Origin: Limosilactobacillus fermentum
GTDB taxonomy: Bacteria > Bacillota > Bacilli > Lactobacillales > Lactobacillaceae
DNA length: 64,000 nt
Assembly: GCF_013394085.1 (NCBI RefSeq)
Contig: NZ_CP040910.1
Span: 1,399,418-1,463,417, forward strand
Reading direction: 5' to 3'
Position 1 is the stretch's first letter. Every line of letters begins with the position of its first letter. The notes below the pieces were generated by a model, which was not told the DNA's origin, searched no databases, and worked only from the letters and a program-made list of their open reading frames with translations. Positions 16,280 through 24,845 of the stretch are shown in pieces. A program made the position numbers and the translations under genes.

Positions 16280-17395
16280 TTTGGTCACTAATTTCCGCAA
16301 CCAGGCGAGCAACCCCACCGAACCGGCACCACCGGCCACTGGCACCGGCCACGGGACCCCGCCAGCCTTTACCGGACTGGCGGTCTCCTTGGTGTTGGCC
16401 GGTGAAGCTGCAACTGAACTGGTGGCGGCGGAGCTTAGGGGCGCCGTCGTGACTTCAGCTGCTTGTGCTTGGCTGGTTGACGTTGGCGACGCCCCCTGTT
16501 GGTCATACTGGTCAAGTTGGTAAGCCTCAATCAGTTGGTTGAGCTTGGCCTGGTAATTAGGGTCGGTCGCGTAGGTCCCGGTTAAAGCAGCCGTCGCCTG
16601 GCGGTAGCTGTTAGTAGTTGACCGGTGGACACCCCGGTAAAGCCCCTGGTTTAGCACCTTAGCGTAGTCGGCAAAGCTAGCGCTGACGTCGGCGTAGCTC
16701 TTAAAGCCGGCCGTAATCGTCACGTCTTGACCGCCCAGGTTTTCCGTGGTCGGCATTACCACCCCGGTTCCCTTGATACCAAAGAGGTTATGGTGTAACC
16801 GGCTCAGGTCACTGTTGCCCCAGTTAGATTCCAGGGCCGCTTGGGCAATCATCACCGACGGGTAGAGATCGTATTCCTGACCGATTTTGACGGCGGCCGG
16901 TGCCACCTGGTTAATGAATTGACGCTGGCTGATTGTCGGGGGCAAGGGAGCGTAGCGTTCGTGGTAATCGGCCGCCGGGGTGACCGTTGCCTCGGCTTGG
17001 CTAGCCACTGCGCTCCCGTCGCTGAGCGATTCCGCCGGTGCTGCCTGTTCATCCCCGCTATCACTTGGTGCGCTGGTCGCTTCCGTTGGTTCCGTACTTG
17101 ACGCTGCGCTCGTTACTTGTGACGTAGAGGTTGAACTAGCGGCCGGCGCCTCCCTAACCGGGTGGTCGGCAAGCCACTGCTGGCCTCTCGTTAATCCCTC
17201 CTGGTAACCGGCTAATTCCACCGGATCGGTTGGCTGGTGGTGCTCACCGGTCAGTAAATCCTCCCCGGCCAACTTGACTCCCGCTAGGTAACGGGCCTGT
17301 TCTTCTTGTGTCCACCCTTGATTAGTCGCCGCCTTAGCCGTCATTGGCAACGCTAGGGCTGCGATCAGGGTGGTGACTGTCATCAACTTCTTCAT
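16277..17395 (-). CDS. Secreted glucosaminidase (GH73 autolysin-type)
   Basis: Predicted peptidoglycan hydrolase cutting glycan strands outside the cell. A signal peptide (lysines, then LMTVTTLIAALALPMTAKA) is followed by a short helical region and a Ser/Thr/Ala-rich linker to about residue 140. The glucosaminidase domain (about 155-295) contains the catalytic glutamate in AQAALESNWGNSDLS, and LFGIKGTG. A second low-complexity linker leads to a C-terminal hydrophobic segment with LRKLVTK. There is no LPxTG, so anchoring by the hydrophobic tail is inferred. The start ATG (17395) is 8 bases after GGAGGG; TTG at 17398 is the alternative. Confidence 0.88.
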   Translation of the reverse strand: MKKLMTVTTLIAALALPMTAKAATNQGWTQEEQARYLAGVKLAGEDLLTGEHHQPTDPVELAGYQEGLTRGQQWLADHPVREAPAASSTSTSQVTSAASSTEPTEATSAPSDSGDEQAAPAESLSDGSAVASQAEATVTPAADYHERYAPLPPTISQRQFINQVAPAAVKIGQEYDLYPSVMIAQAALESNWGNSDLSRLHHNLFGIKGTGVVMPTTENLGGQDVTITAGFKSYADVSASFADYAKVLNQGLYRGVHRSTTNSYRQATAALTGTYATDPNYQAKLNQLIEAYQLDQYDQQGASPTSTSQAQAAEVTTAPLSSAATSSVAASPANTKETASPVKAGGVPWPVPVAGGAGSVGLLAWLRKLVTK

Positions 17396-17445
17396 CAAAA
17401 TCCCTCCTTCACCCTTAAATACGCAAGAATTGGGGAGGTTAACGA

Positions 17446-17477
17446 AAAACGCCCGGCCATTTTTGCCGAGCGTTTTT
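17446..17477 (-). terminator. Terminator of the L,D-transpeptidase gene
   Basis: On the minus strand AACGCTCGGC pairs with GCCGGGCGTT around AAAAATG and is followed by TTTTTCG. Confidence 0.8.
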
Positions 17478-17485
17478 TCATTAAA

Positions 17486-18874
17486 CTAATAAATTACCAC
17501 CGGTTCGTCAACCGACAAGTCATTGAAGGCGTTTGGGGCGTCATAAGTGTGCATGTTGACACACCCGTTGGACCCGTTGTTGACGTAGGCGGTTGTCGAC
17601 CAGTCGGTCCGCCAGGAAGCATCGTGGAAACCACAGCCGGATTCGGTAAACGGTGCCCAGTAAGAAACTGGCGAGGCGTAAGCCTTCCCGGTATCGCCAA
17701 TCCCGCGTAGGGTCGTATTGCGCTGCTTGTACATGATGTAGTAAACCCCGGTTGGCGTATCATCGCCACTGGATTGCTTACCAGTTACCACCCTTGCACT
17801 GTAGACCAGCTTACCATCCTTGTAGAACCAGGCCGTTTGGGCTGAGATCGAAACTTCGGCGTAGGTATCACCGATGCCGTTGTTACTGGTGGTCCCGTAG
17901 CCGACCCCACCGGTGTTGTAGCCGATTCCGTAAACGTCGGCCTTCGCACTAACGCTGGTCGTCCCCTTCAGCAGGGCGTCCGTCAAGGTCTTGGTGGCCT
18001 TAGTCGTGCTAATCCGCCAACCGTAGGACCCTTGGGCACTGGTCGTAATTGTGTTGCCGGCGTGGGTCTTAAACTTAAAGGACTTGCCGAGCGTCGACTG
18101 GGCCTTGTTGATCTTGGCAATCTCCTGATCAAGGGCGGCGGTATCAAACTGGTACTGCCCGTTTTGATAGGTTGCCTTGGTGATGATATCGTCACTAGTC
18201 AGGGTGTAGGACTTGTTTTCAACCTTATAGGTGATCTTCTTGTTGCTGAGCTTCTTTAAGGCCGCTACTTCCTTTTTGACCGCGGCGCTGTTTTTAGTCA
18301 ATGGCGTCTTCACCTTTGCGGTCAGCTGGATCGAATCGGCGGCCAATTGGTTACTCAATTCGGCTTGAATCTTGGATGTATCGTAAGCGGTCCCTTTCTT
18401 GGGGCTGGTGACCGTTACCTTGTTATCCTTCCAAACCGCCTTGGCGTCCACGGCCATCACCCGGTTTTGGTTTAACTTATCAACCGCCACCTTAATTGCC
18501 TTCTTCATGGCCGAAAGTTGGCTGGTATCCAACTCCGACGGGGTCAACTTGTAGTTAGTCTTTTTCGCTGACGGCAAGATGGTGGCCTGTTCCTTTAAGG
18601 CCTTGGTTACCTTGGCCTTGTCGGCGCTGGTGTAGCCAGACGAGGTGCTGGTTCCCTCGTAGATTTTTTTACCGTTCAGGTAAACGTCGTTGCTACGTTT
18701 TTGGGAGGCGAGCTTTTGGTAAGCTGCTTCACTAGTCAGGCCACCGACCTTCACCCCGTTGATGGTCACGTTCTTGTTAAAGTGGGAGTGGTGGTAGTAG
18801 CCGCTAGCGCCCAAGCCACCAATCACTGCCACGGCGGCCAGCGCCCCCCAAATTAACTTCTGGGTCTTTTCCAT
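17486..18874 (-). CDS. L,D-transpeptidase with peptidoglycan-binding repeats (YkuD family)
   Basis: Cell-surface enzyme of 462 residues predicted to make 3-3 cross-links or exchange peptides on peptidoglycan. An N-terminal membrane anchor (IWGALAAVAVIGGLGASGYY) precedes a long extracellular region built from PG_binding_4-like repeats. The C-terminal catalytic domain has the conserved His in GCGFHDASW and the nucleophilic Cys in GSNGCVNMHTYDA. ATG at 18874 was chosen because TGAGGACC lies 5-12 bases upstream; ATG 18886 and TTG 18895 are alternatives. It sits beside a glucosaminidase gene, both acting on the wall. Confidence 0.92.
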   Translation of the reverse strand: MEKTQKLIWGALAAVAVIGGLGASGYYHHSHFNKNVTINGVKVGGLTSEAAYQKLASQKRSNDVYLNGKKIYEGTSTSSGYTSADKAKVTKALKEQATILPSAKKTNYKLTPSELDTSQLSAMKKAIKVAVDKLNQNRVMAVDAKAVWKDNKVTVTSPKKGTAYDTSKIQAELSNQLAADSIQLTAKVKTPLTKNSAAVKKEVAALKKLSNKKITYKVENKSYTLTSDDIITKATYQNGQYQFDTAALDQEIAKINKAQSTLGKSFKFKTHAGNTITTSAQGSYGWRISTTKATKTLTDALLKGTTSVSAKADVYGIGYNTGGVGYGTTSNNGIGDTYAEVSISAQTAWFYKDGKLVYSARVVTGKQSSGDDTPTGVYYIMYKQRNTTLRGIGDTGKAYASPVSYWAPFTESGCGFHDASWRTDWSTTAYVNNGSNGCVNMHTYDAPNAFNDLSVDEPVVIY

Positions 18875-18950
18875 GTAGGTCCTCATTCTTATCAAGCGAT
18901 CTGTTAGTAAGGTTAATTATAACAGGTTAACTGTGAAAATTGAGAGAAAA

Positions 18951-18994
18951 AAAGACCGCACCGCCCTTAAAGTTTGAGGGAGGGTGCGGTCTTT
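18951..18994 (-). terminator. Terminator of the universal stress protein gene
   Basis: AAAGACCGCACC pairs with GGTGCGGTCTTT around an inner CCCT/AGGG pairing, with a T-run (TTTTTTT) on the minus-strand side. Confidence 0.85.
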
Positions 18995-18999
18995 AGCGC

Positions 19000-19500
19000 T
19001 TACAGTTCCGGATAAGAGGCCCGCTTAACGCTAATCGGCTTATTTTCACTGTCGGTCTTGACCACCGTGACGTCGCACGGGGCCTGGCGTACCACGTAGG
19101 CCGCCGTCGAGCCGACAATCATCCGCCCGATCACGTTGAGCCCAGAAGCCCCGATCACGATCAGGTCGATGTGGTTGTCCTTTGGGTAGGACTCGGTCAG
19201 TTCCACCTTGGCGTTACCGATCATCACGTCCGTGTGCACATCCGTTACGCCCGCCGCAACCGCTTCTTCTTTCATCTTGGTTAAAACGTCCGTCATCTTC
19301 TTGGTGGCGTCGTCGTAAAGGCCGCGGTCCACGAAGCCGTAGCCTAAGGTTGAACCGCTCGGGTACTGTTCCCCGTTAATTACGCTCACCAGGTGCAAGG
19401 TGGCGCCGTTTTCCTTTGCCACGTGCAACCCCTTTTCAAAAGCCACTTGGGATTGCTTTGAACCATCAACCCCGACCATTACATTTTTGTATTCTACCAT
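19000..19500 (-). CDS. Universal stress protein (UspA family)
   Basis: Single-domain Usp of 166 residues. The ATP-binding signature G-x2-G-x9-G-S/T is seen in GASGLNVIGRMIVGSTAAYV, and the N-terminal MVGVDGSKQSQVAF strand-loop is typical. The C-terminus is extended by about 20 residues. ATG at 19500 has GGAGGTGATT upstream. It is transcribed alone. Confidence 0.93.
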   Translation of the reverse strand: MVEYKNVMVGVDGSKQSQVAFEKGLHVAKENGATLHLVSVINGEQYPSGSTLGYGFVDRGLYDDATKKMTDVLTKMKEEAVAAGVTDVHTDVMIGNAKVELTESYPKDNHIDLIVIGASGLNVIGRMIVGSTAAYVVRQAPCDVTVVKTDSENKPISVKRASYPEL

Positions 19501-19579
19501 ATAGAATCACCTCCAAGTGATTACATCATCCGTCCTTGTGTTTATTTTACCACGGTAAACCGTACAATGAAACCGTTCC

Positions 19580-20980
19580 CTAATCAGTGACCAGGTCGTG
19601 AATGGCTTCCATGTAGATTGCCATTGATATGATCAGGTCGTTGACCGGTTGGAATTCGTTGGCCTGGTGCATGGTGTTGGTCGTGGTCGGCATCAAAGCA
19701 CCAAAGGCAACCCCGCGCTTCATCAGGCGGCCGTACGTCCCGCCGCCGACCACTTCTGGCTGGGCCCCCTGATCGCCGGTCTGGTGAATGTAGGCCTTCA
19801 TCAGGGTTTGCACCAGCGGGTCGGCCGGGTCAACGTAGTGGGGAACTTCCCCGTCTTGGTAGGTAACGGTGAAGTGTAGCGGTTCGGCCACCTTCGCCAC
19901 CGCCGCTTTGATTTCATCCGGGGTAATCCCCTTAGGGTAGCGGAAGTTCATGTCAATGTGGGCGCCGGTTTGTTGATCAAAACTCAAGAGCCCCGCGTTC
20001 ATCGTCATTTCCCCCATTACCGGGTCGCTAAAGGCGGCGTTAAACTTATCCATCCGGGTGTCTAAGTGTAAGTAGTCGGCCACGTAAGCGACAAAATCCT
20101 TGGCAAACCCGCCGAGCCGGAGCTGCTTTAAGAAGGTGGCCAGGTAAGTGGCGGCGTTAATCCCCTTTTCCGGTTCCATTCCGTGGGCGGCCTTACCGAT
20201 CACTTCAATGTGGGCGCCGTCGGGTTCAACCTCGATGGATCCGGTAACCGGGTTTTCGTCTAAAAAGGCCGTGAAGCGGGTGACCAGGTCCTCGTTGTCG
20301 GCGACTTCCACGACCGCCGTTGCTTCCCGGGGTACCATGTTGAAGCGCAGCCCGGCGTCAAAGGACTTCAGCAGGTCGCCATCGCCGTTGCCTCCCGGCA
20401 GGTCCAAGAGCATTGAAACCTGGCCCTTTTCCCCGTTGATCACCGGGAACTCGGCGTCCGGTGAGAAACCAAAGGTCGGCGCCGGTTCAACCTCGAAGTA
20501 ACGGTGCATCCCGGTCCAATCGGCCTCTTCGTCGGTCCCGACGATGAAACGAACCTTCTTGTTGAAGTGAACCCCCTGGTCCTTTAAGGTCTTCAAGGCG
20601 TAGTAGGCGGCCATCCCCGGCCCCTTATCGTCAGAAGCACCGCGGCCAATCAGGTTACCGTCTTTGATCACCGGGTCAAAGGGATCGGTGTCCCAACCGT
20701 TGCCGGCCGGCATCACATCCAAGTGGGCTAAGATGGCAAGGGTTTCATCACCCTCCCCCCACTCGGCGTAGCCCACCAGGTTATCGATGTTTCTGGTCCG
20801 GAAACCGTCTTGATCGGCCATTTCTAAAAAGGCGGCTAGGGCTTGGGCCGGGCCGGGTCCCAGTGGGTAGTCGGCGGTCGCCTGTTCGTCATCCCTGACG
20901 CTTTCGATTTTCATCAAGGAGATCAGGTCGGTTAGGTAATCTTCCCTTTGTGCGTTAGCTTCTTTTAACCAATCGGTCAT
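19580..20980 (-). CDS. pepV: Dipeptidase PepV (M20 family)
   Basis: Zinc metallo-dipeptidase releasing amino acids from dipeptides in the cytoplasm. Metal-site motifs are ILAHLDVMPAGNGWDTDPF, GRGASDDKGPGMAAYYALK and GTDEEADWTGM. The C-terminal VVGGGTYGRLMKRGVAFG block is typical for PepV. ATG at 20980 was chosen because GGAGGG lies 8 bases upstream, giving 466 residues, the usual size. It is divergent from the NAD(P)HX dehydratase gene. Confidence 0.95.
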   Translation of the reverse strand: MTDWLKEANAQREDYLTDLISLMKIESVRDDEQATADYPLGPGPAQALAAFLEMADQDGFRTRNIDNLVGYAEWGEGDETLAILAHLDVMPAGNGWDTDPFDPVIKDGNLIGRGASDDKGPGMAAYYALKTLKDQGVHFNKKVRFIVGTDEEADWTGMHRYFEVEPAPTFGFSPDAEFPVINGEKGQVSMLLDLPGGNGDGDLLKSFDAGLRFNMVPREATAVVEVADNEDLVTRFTAFLDENPVTGSIEVEPDGAHIEVIGKAAHGMEPEKGINAATYLATFLKQLRLGGFAKDFVAYVADYLHLDTRMDKFNAAFSDPVMGEMTMNAGLLSFDQQTGAHIDMNFRYPKGITPDEIKAAVAKVAEPLHFTVTYQDGEVPHYVDPADPLVQTLMKAYIHQTGDQGAQPEVVGGGTYGRLMKRGVAFGALMPTTTNTMHQANEFQPVNDLIISMAIYMEAIHDLVTD

Positions 20981-21087
20981 TTTTTTACCCTCCATCATGT
21001 TCACTTTGTTACAGATAATGATACCATAAAGCTAACGGGGACTAAAATGGTCCCCCTGAATTCGTTTTCAGCCGAGGGGGAATTTAA

Positions 21088-21963
21088 ATGAAGGATTTAA
21101 CTGAACAGATACTACAAGATGTGATCACCACCCGGCCCCAGGAAAGCTTTAAGGGCACCTTTGGCAAGGTCCTCTTGGTTGGGGGCAACCACCAGTTTGG
21201 CGGGGCGATCATCATGGCCGCCACGGCCGCCGTCAACGCCGGGGCCGGCCTGGTAACGGTCGCCTGCGACCTGGTCAACCGGACCGCCTTGCACGCCCGG
21301 CTTCCCGAAGCGATGGTGATTGATTTTTCCAACCAAGCCGCCCTGCTTGAAATGCTTAACGGCGTCGATACGATTGTCGTTGGCCCGGGCTTGGGGGAAG
21401 AGGAGCAAAGTCTTGCGGTGTTAAAGACCGTTTTTGCAAATACCAAGCCCACCCAAACCGTGGTGATTGACGGATCGGCCATTACCCTAATGGCCACCCA
21501 CCAACTAGCGGCGCCGGCCGGTCACCTAGTCTTCACCCCCCACCAAATGGAATGGCAACGCCTCTCCGGTATCCCAATCAAGGACCAAGCAGAAGCCCTT
21601 AACCAAGCGGCCCAAGAAAAACTGGGGGGAACCGTCGTTTTGAAGCGCCACCACACCGAAATCTACACTGCCAACGGCACCTTCCGCTTGCCAATCGGTT
21701 CGGCGGCCCAAGCGGTTGGCGGGATGGGCGACACCCTGGCCGGGATGGTTGGTGGCTTTTGCGCCCAGTTTAAGGAGGCTGGCGACCAGGCCGTCTTAGC
21801 CGCCGTTTACGCCCACTCCGCCATCGCCGATCAGATTGCCAAAGACCAATACATTGTTTTACCCACCCAAATTGCAACGGCTTTGCCCTCCTTCATGAAA
21901 AAGGTTGAACAAGGCCCGGCTACCCACCACATTGGTTTTTTAGGGGGGGAATTAAGATGTTAA
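21088..21963 (+). CDS. nnrD: ADP-dependent NAD(P)H-hydrate dehydratase
   Basis: Repairs hydrated NADH/NADPH, the ribokinase-like C-terminal half of YjeF-type proteins. Visible motifs are VLLVGGNHQFGGAIIMAA, NAGAGLVTVA, VVGPGLGEEEQ, VFTPHQMEWQRL and the nucleotide-binding VGGMGDTLAGMVGGF. The 291-residue protein carries no epimerase domain. The ATG at 21088 follows GAGGGGGAA. It overlaps the next gene by 7 bp. Confidence 0.93.
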   Translation: MKDLTEQILQDVITTRPQESFKGTFGKVLLVGGNHQFGGAIIMAATAAVNAGAGLVTVACDLVNRTALHARLPEAMVIDFSNQAALLEMLNGVDTIVVGPGLGEEEQSLAVLKTVFANTKPTQTVVIDGSAITLMATHQLAAPAGHLVFTPHQMEWQRLSGIPIKDQAEALNQAAQEKLGGTVVLKRHHTEIYTANGTFRLPIGSAAQAVGGMGDTLAGMVGGFCAQFKEAGDQAVLAAVYAHSAIADQIAKDQYIVLPTQIATALPSFMKKVEQGPATHHIGFLGGELRC

Positions 21964-22334
21964 AAGAAGTTCACTTGACCAGCCCGCTGCCTACCGCACA
22001 ACAAGCCATTGAGGACCGCCTCCACCAACGGGGCTTTAAAATCTTTGCCGCCATCGACCAGGCTGCAGAAGCCCAAAACGTCGGCCTAACACTGAAACCC
22101 ACCGTCCTCTTGATTTTTGGTAACCCCAAGGTTGGTACCCTGTTGATGCAAGAAGACGACCAGGTCGCCTTTGAGTTACCAATTAAACTGTTACTGGTGG
22201 CAGAAGGCGACCACACCAAGGCCCTCTACCGTGACCCGCACGATTTTCCCAACGCCACTAAGCTAAGCGAGGCCGGTCAACAAATCATCGCCAACATGGC
22301 TAACCTTTACCAGTCCGTTTTAGCCGACCTATAG
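21957..22334 (+). CDS. DUF302 family protein
   Basis: A 125-residue soluble protein. The block LLIFGNPKVGTLLMQEDDQVAFELPIK is characteristic of DUF302, a small dimeric alpha/beta domain without a settled function. Its start lies inside the end of nnrD (7-bp overlap) with AGGGGGGGAATTAAG as RBS, so the two are co-translated. A strong terminator follows. Confidence 0.9.
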   Translation: MLKEVHLTSPLPTAQQAIEDRLHQRGFKIFAAIDQAAEAQNVGLTLKPTVLLIFGNPKVGTLLMQEDDQVAFELPIKLLLVAEGDHTKALYRDPHDFPNATKLSEAGQQIIANMANLYQSVLADL

Positions 22335-22335
22335 A

Positions 22336-22378
22336 AAAACTCCCGCCCAGCTCGAAACCCGAGCGGCGGGAGTTTTCT
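22336..22378. terminator. Bidirectional terminator
   Basis: AAAACTCCCGCC pairs with GGCGGGAGTTTT around an inner GCTCG/CGAGC stem. It serves the rightward DUF302 gene and the leftward flippase gene. Confidence 0.9.
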
Positions 22379-24025
22379 TTATTTAATATGGAAACGAGTT
22401 CGCAGGCCGGCGAAGCGATCACCGAGTAGGGTATCAACCAAGCGGTACTTAAGGGCCAGGTAGGCAAAGACCCCACCACCGATGACCACCCCGATTACCA
22501 GGGTGAAAAAGGCGTTGAAGCGCCCGTACGGACTAACCACCAGCCCCAACAAGAGCATCACCACTTTGACCACGGCAAACATGATCAAGGAAAAGGCGAG
22601 GATCTGGTTGGTTGGCTGGGCCATCTCGTTGAAGTGCAAGGTGAACTCCCGGTTAAAGGAGTGCAGGATGCAGTAGTTGATAAACAGCATCGCCACCGCC
22701 GTTGCCAGCAGGGGCCCCAGCCCCTTAAAGAGCCAGATGGCGGGAACTTGCACGATAAACTTAATGATGATCCCCACGAACAAGAAGCGCATCATCTTCT
22801 TGTTTTCGGAGATCCCCTGCATCATGGCCGCCCCAACCGTGTACATCCCGTACGGAATCGACATGAAGGCGGCAAACTGCAACACCGTGATGCCGGCCGC
22901 GTCGTAGCGGTAAAAGACCGTGTAAATCTGTTGGGCCACCGCCGCTAACCCTAGGGCCGCCGGTACCATGATGAAGTAAAAGAGCAGCAGGGCGTTTTCA
23001 ATTTGGCGCCGCATGTCTTGAATGTCATTTTTAGCCCGGGCCTCGGCCAACAGCGGGATCGCCGTGGCGGCCATGGCAGAAGCTAAGGAGATAATAATCA
23101 TGTACAGCTTGTTGGCGTTAAAGGAGAACAGGGCGTAAACCGTGTTGAGTTGGTAGGCGCTGTAGTTGCCAAACCACTTCATGATGTCAAAGAAGGTGTA
23201 CTGGTCAATCAATTGAAACAGGGTGATCCCGGATTCAATCACGATAAAGGGAATTGACTGGTAAATAATTTCACCAATTAACCGCCGGGTCGACACCCCC
23301 GTCGCCACTTCACCCTGGCTCACCAGGGCGTCCATCTCGCGCTTGCGCCGTAAAAAGGAGTAGGCTAACAAGACAATTGACCCCAACGCCCCGATGAAGG
23401 CGGCAAAGGTCGATTGGGTAACGGCTTTGACCCAGTTACCACTGCCCATCTCCATGATCACGAAGGTGGCCAGCAGCATGTAGATGACCCGCAACAGTTG
23501 TTCCACAAACTGCGACATGGCGGAAGGGGCCATCCAGTTGTACCCCTGCAAAAAGCCCCGGGTGATGCTCATGCCGGGGATCACGAGGACCGCCCAGGCT
23601 AGCGACTGAATGACCGGAATTACATCCGGGTCGCCCCCATCAAGCAGGGAGGCCCCGAAAAACATCAGGATCGAGCAGACCAGCCCCATCGCCACCGAGA
23701 CGTACATCCCCGAGTGGTACAAGCGGCGGGAGACCCCGTACTGGTTAATCCCGTTGTAGTGGGCCACCATCTTGGAAATCGCCGAGGGGATCCCGGCCGT
23801 TGCGACCATCAAAAAGAGGCTGTAGATGTTATACCCCTTAGCAAAGAGGGCGTTGGCCTGGTTGGAATAGGCCCCCATCCAAGTCACCCACGGGATGATG
23901 TAGATGGCACCCAAAATCCGGGAGAGGATCGAGCCCGCCGTCATCCATGCAGAACCGGAGATCATTTTGCGCCGCGAATCGTCAAGGGAGGCGGAAGAAG
24001 CCCCCGGTTGATTACGTGAATCCAT
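22379..24025 (-). CDS. murJ: MurJ/YtgP-type lipid II flippase (MVF/MOP superfamily)
   Basis: An integral membrane protein of 548 residues with about 14 hydrophobic segments. The N-terminal half (GSAWMTAGSILSRILGAIYI, TAGIPSAISKMVAHYN, PGMSITRGFLQGYNWMAPSA) reads very like Bacillus YtgP/MurJ. The likely job is moving lipid-linked peptidoglycan precursor across the membrane. Other members of the same superfamily move teichoic or exopolysaccharide units, so the substrate is an inference. ATG at 24025 follows AGGAAAGAAAG. Single gene, leftward. Confidence 0.82.
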   Translation of the reverse strand: MDSRNQPGASSASLDDSRRKMISGSAWMTAGSILSRILGAIYIIPWVTWMGAYSNQANALFAKGYNIYSLFLMVATAGIPSAISKMVAHYNGINQYGVSRRLYHSGMYVSVAMGLVCSILMFFGASLLDGGDPDVIPVIQSLAWAVLVIPGMSITRGFLQGYNWMAPSAMSQFVEQLLRVIYMLLATFVIMEMGSGNWVKAVTQSTFAAFIGALGSIVLLAYSFLRRKREMDALVSQGEVATGVSTRRLIGEIIYQSIPFIVIESGITLFQLIDQYTFFDIMKWFGNYSAYQLNTVYALFSFNANKLYMIIISLASAMAATAIPLLAEARAKNDIQDMRRQIENALLLFYFIMVPAALGLAAVAQQIYTVFYRYDAAGITVLQFAAFMSIPYGMYTVGAAMMQGISENKKMMRFLFVGIIIKFIVQVPAIWLFKGLGPLLATAVAMLFINYCILHSFNREFTLHFNEMAQPTNQILAFSLIMFAVVKVVMLLLGLVVSPYGRFNAFFTLVIGVVIGGGVFAYLALKYRLVDTLLGDRFAGLRTRFHIK

Positions 24026-24137
24026 ATCTTTCTTTCCTCGATTTTTAAAAAATTACAATTCCCCTTATTCTAGCCTTATTTAATGGGGGTCGCAAACCCT
24101 TTTAACTACCGCTCCTCTTTGTCCCCCACTTAGCTTA

Positions 24138-24401
24138 TCAATACTTATCTAAATCAGTGGTGATAAGTTCCACGTGAAAGTCCCGGTACTGCTCACTTAT
24201 TTCCCGTTGGTCGCTCGGCGCGGGGACCGGTTCGCGGTGGCTTTGTAGGTCGCTAATGATTATCGCTAGACCAATGGTTGCCCGCAGGCGGGCTCGGTCA
24301 AGGTCTTCGTCCACCACGTCGGCATCCGGTAGGTCCGGAAAGTGGATGGTATAGCCCTGCGATGTTTTTTTAATGACGGCTGGATAGGTTGTTAGTTCCA
24401 T
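24138..24401 (-). CDS. Orphan HicB-like protein
   Basis: An 87-residue protein. The N-terminus (MELTTYPAVIKKTSQGYTIHFPDLP) matches the partial RNase-H-like fold of HicB antitoxins, including the YTIHFPDLPD block followed by an acidic stretch. There is no HicA toxin gene beside it and no C-terminal DNA-binding domain. ATG 24401 begins the domain, but no Shine-Dalgarno is visible, and the start lies only 20 bp past the terminator of repeat D1. It may be an unlinked HicB-fold protein or a poorly expressed remnant. Confidence 0.7.
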   Translation of the reverse strand: MELTTYPAVIKKTSQGYTIHFPDLPDADVVDEDLDRARLRATIGLAIIISDLQSHREPVPAPSDQREISEQYRDFHVELITTDLDKY

Positions 24402-24420
24402 TTTAATTACCAAATGAAGA

Positions 24421-24457
24421 AAAGGTTGGAAAAACTACGAGTTTTCCCAGCCTCTTA
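24421..24457 (-). terminator. Terminator attached to repeat D1
   Basis: On the minus strand AAGAGGCTGGGAAAACT pairs imperfectly with AGTTTTTCCAACCTTT. It closes the leuS transcript after three repeat units. The same AGAGGCTGGG arm is found at copy A. Confidence 0.75.
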
Positions 24458-24467
24458 CCGTGTGTTC

Positions 24468-24600
24468 GAATGTTAGACAGATAACGTGCTCCCCAACCAC
24501 GGGCCTAGTGCCTAAGTACGGTCAAGGAACGATGCTTTCCGCATCAACCCTTGCCCTAGCTTAGTCAAACGGCCCGTCGAGGAGGTTGGGTCACACTCCC
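24468..24600 (-). repeat. Structured intergenic repeat, unit D1 (with full right tail)
   Basis: Minus-strand unit with outer stem CCCAACC/GGTTGGG and middle stem ACGGGCC/GGCCCGT around the bulge TCCTCG. The apical hairpin is GATGCG-GAAA-GCATC. The tail reads TATCTGTCTAACATTCG and leads into the terminator. The stems differ from B1 on both strands yet still pair. Confidence 0.88.
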
Positions 24601-24603
24601 AAA

Positions 24604-24724
24604 GATAACGTGCTCCCCAACCACAGGCCTAGTGCCTAAGTCCAGACACAGAACACCGCGTGCCGCGCTAACCTGCGTCTTACCCTTAGCCCACGGCCTG
24701 TTTGATAGGTTGGTCCGCACTTCC
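24604..24724 (-). repeat. Structured intergenic repeat, unit D2
   Basis: Minus-strand unit with outer stem CCAACC/GGTTGG, middle stem ACAGGCC/GGCCTGT and the bulge TATCAA. The interior is of the B1 type. It is in tandem between D3 and D1. Confidence 0.88.
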
Positions 24725-24725
24725 T

Positions 24726-24845
24726 AATAACGTACTCCCCAATCACAGGCCTAGTGCCTAAGTCTGGCCACAGAACACCGCTGGCGCGCTAACCTGTGTC
24801 CTATCCTTAGCCCACGGCCCGTTTAATAGATTGGGTCGCACTTCC
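24726..24845 (-). repeat. Structured intergenic repeat, unit D3
   Basis: Minus-strand unit whose first base is the last base of the leuS stop codon (TAG then GAAGTGCGACC). Outer stem CCCAATC/GATTGGG; middle stem ACGGGCC/GGCCTGT with one G-U pair. The interior is almost identical to B1. Confidence 0.88.

Noticed and set aside
24421-24845. CRISPR-like array at 24.4-24.8 kb (several similar units in a row)
   Set aside because: The units are about 120 bp with internal pairing and no short repeat/unique spacer alternation, and no cas genes are near. They belong to the structured repeat family.
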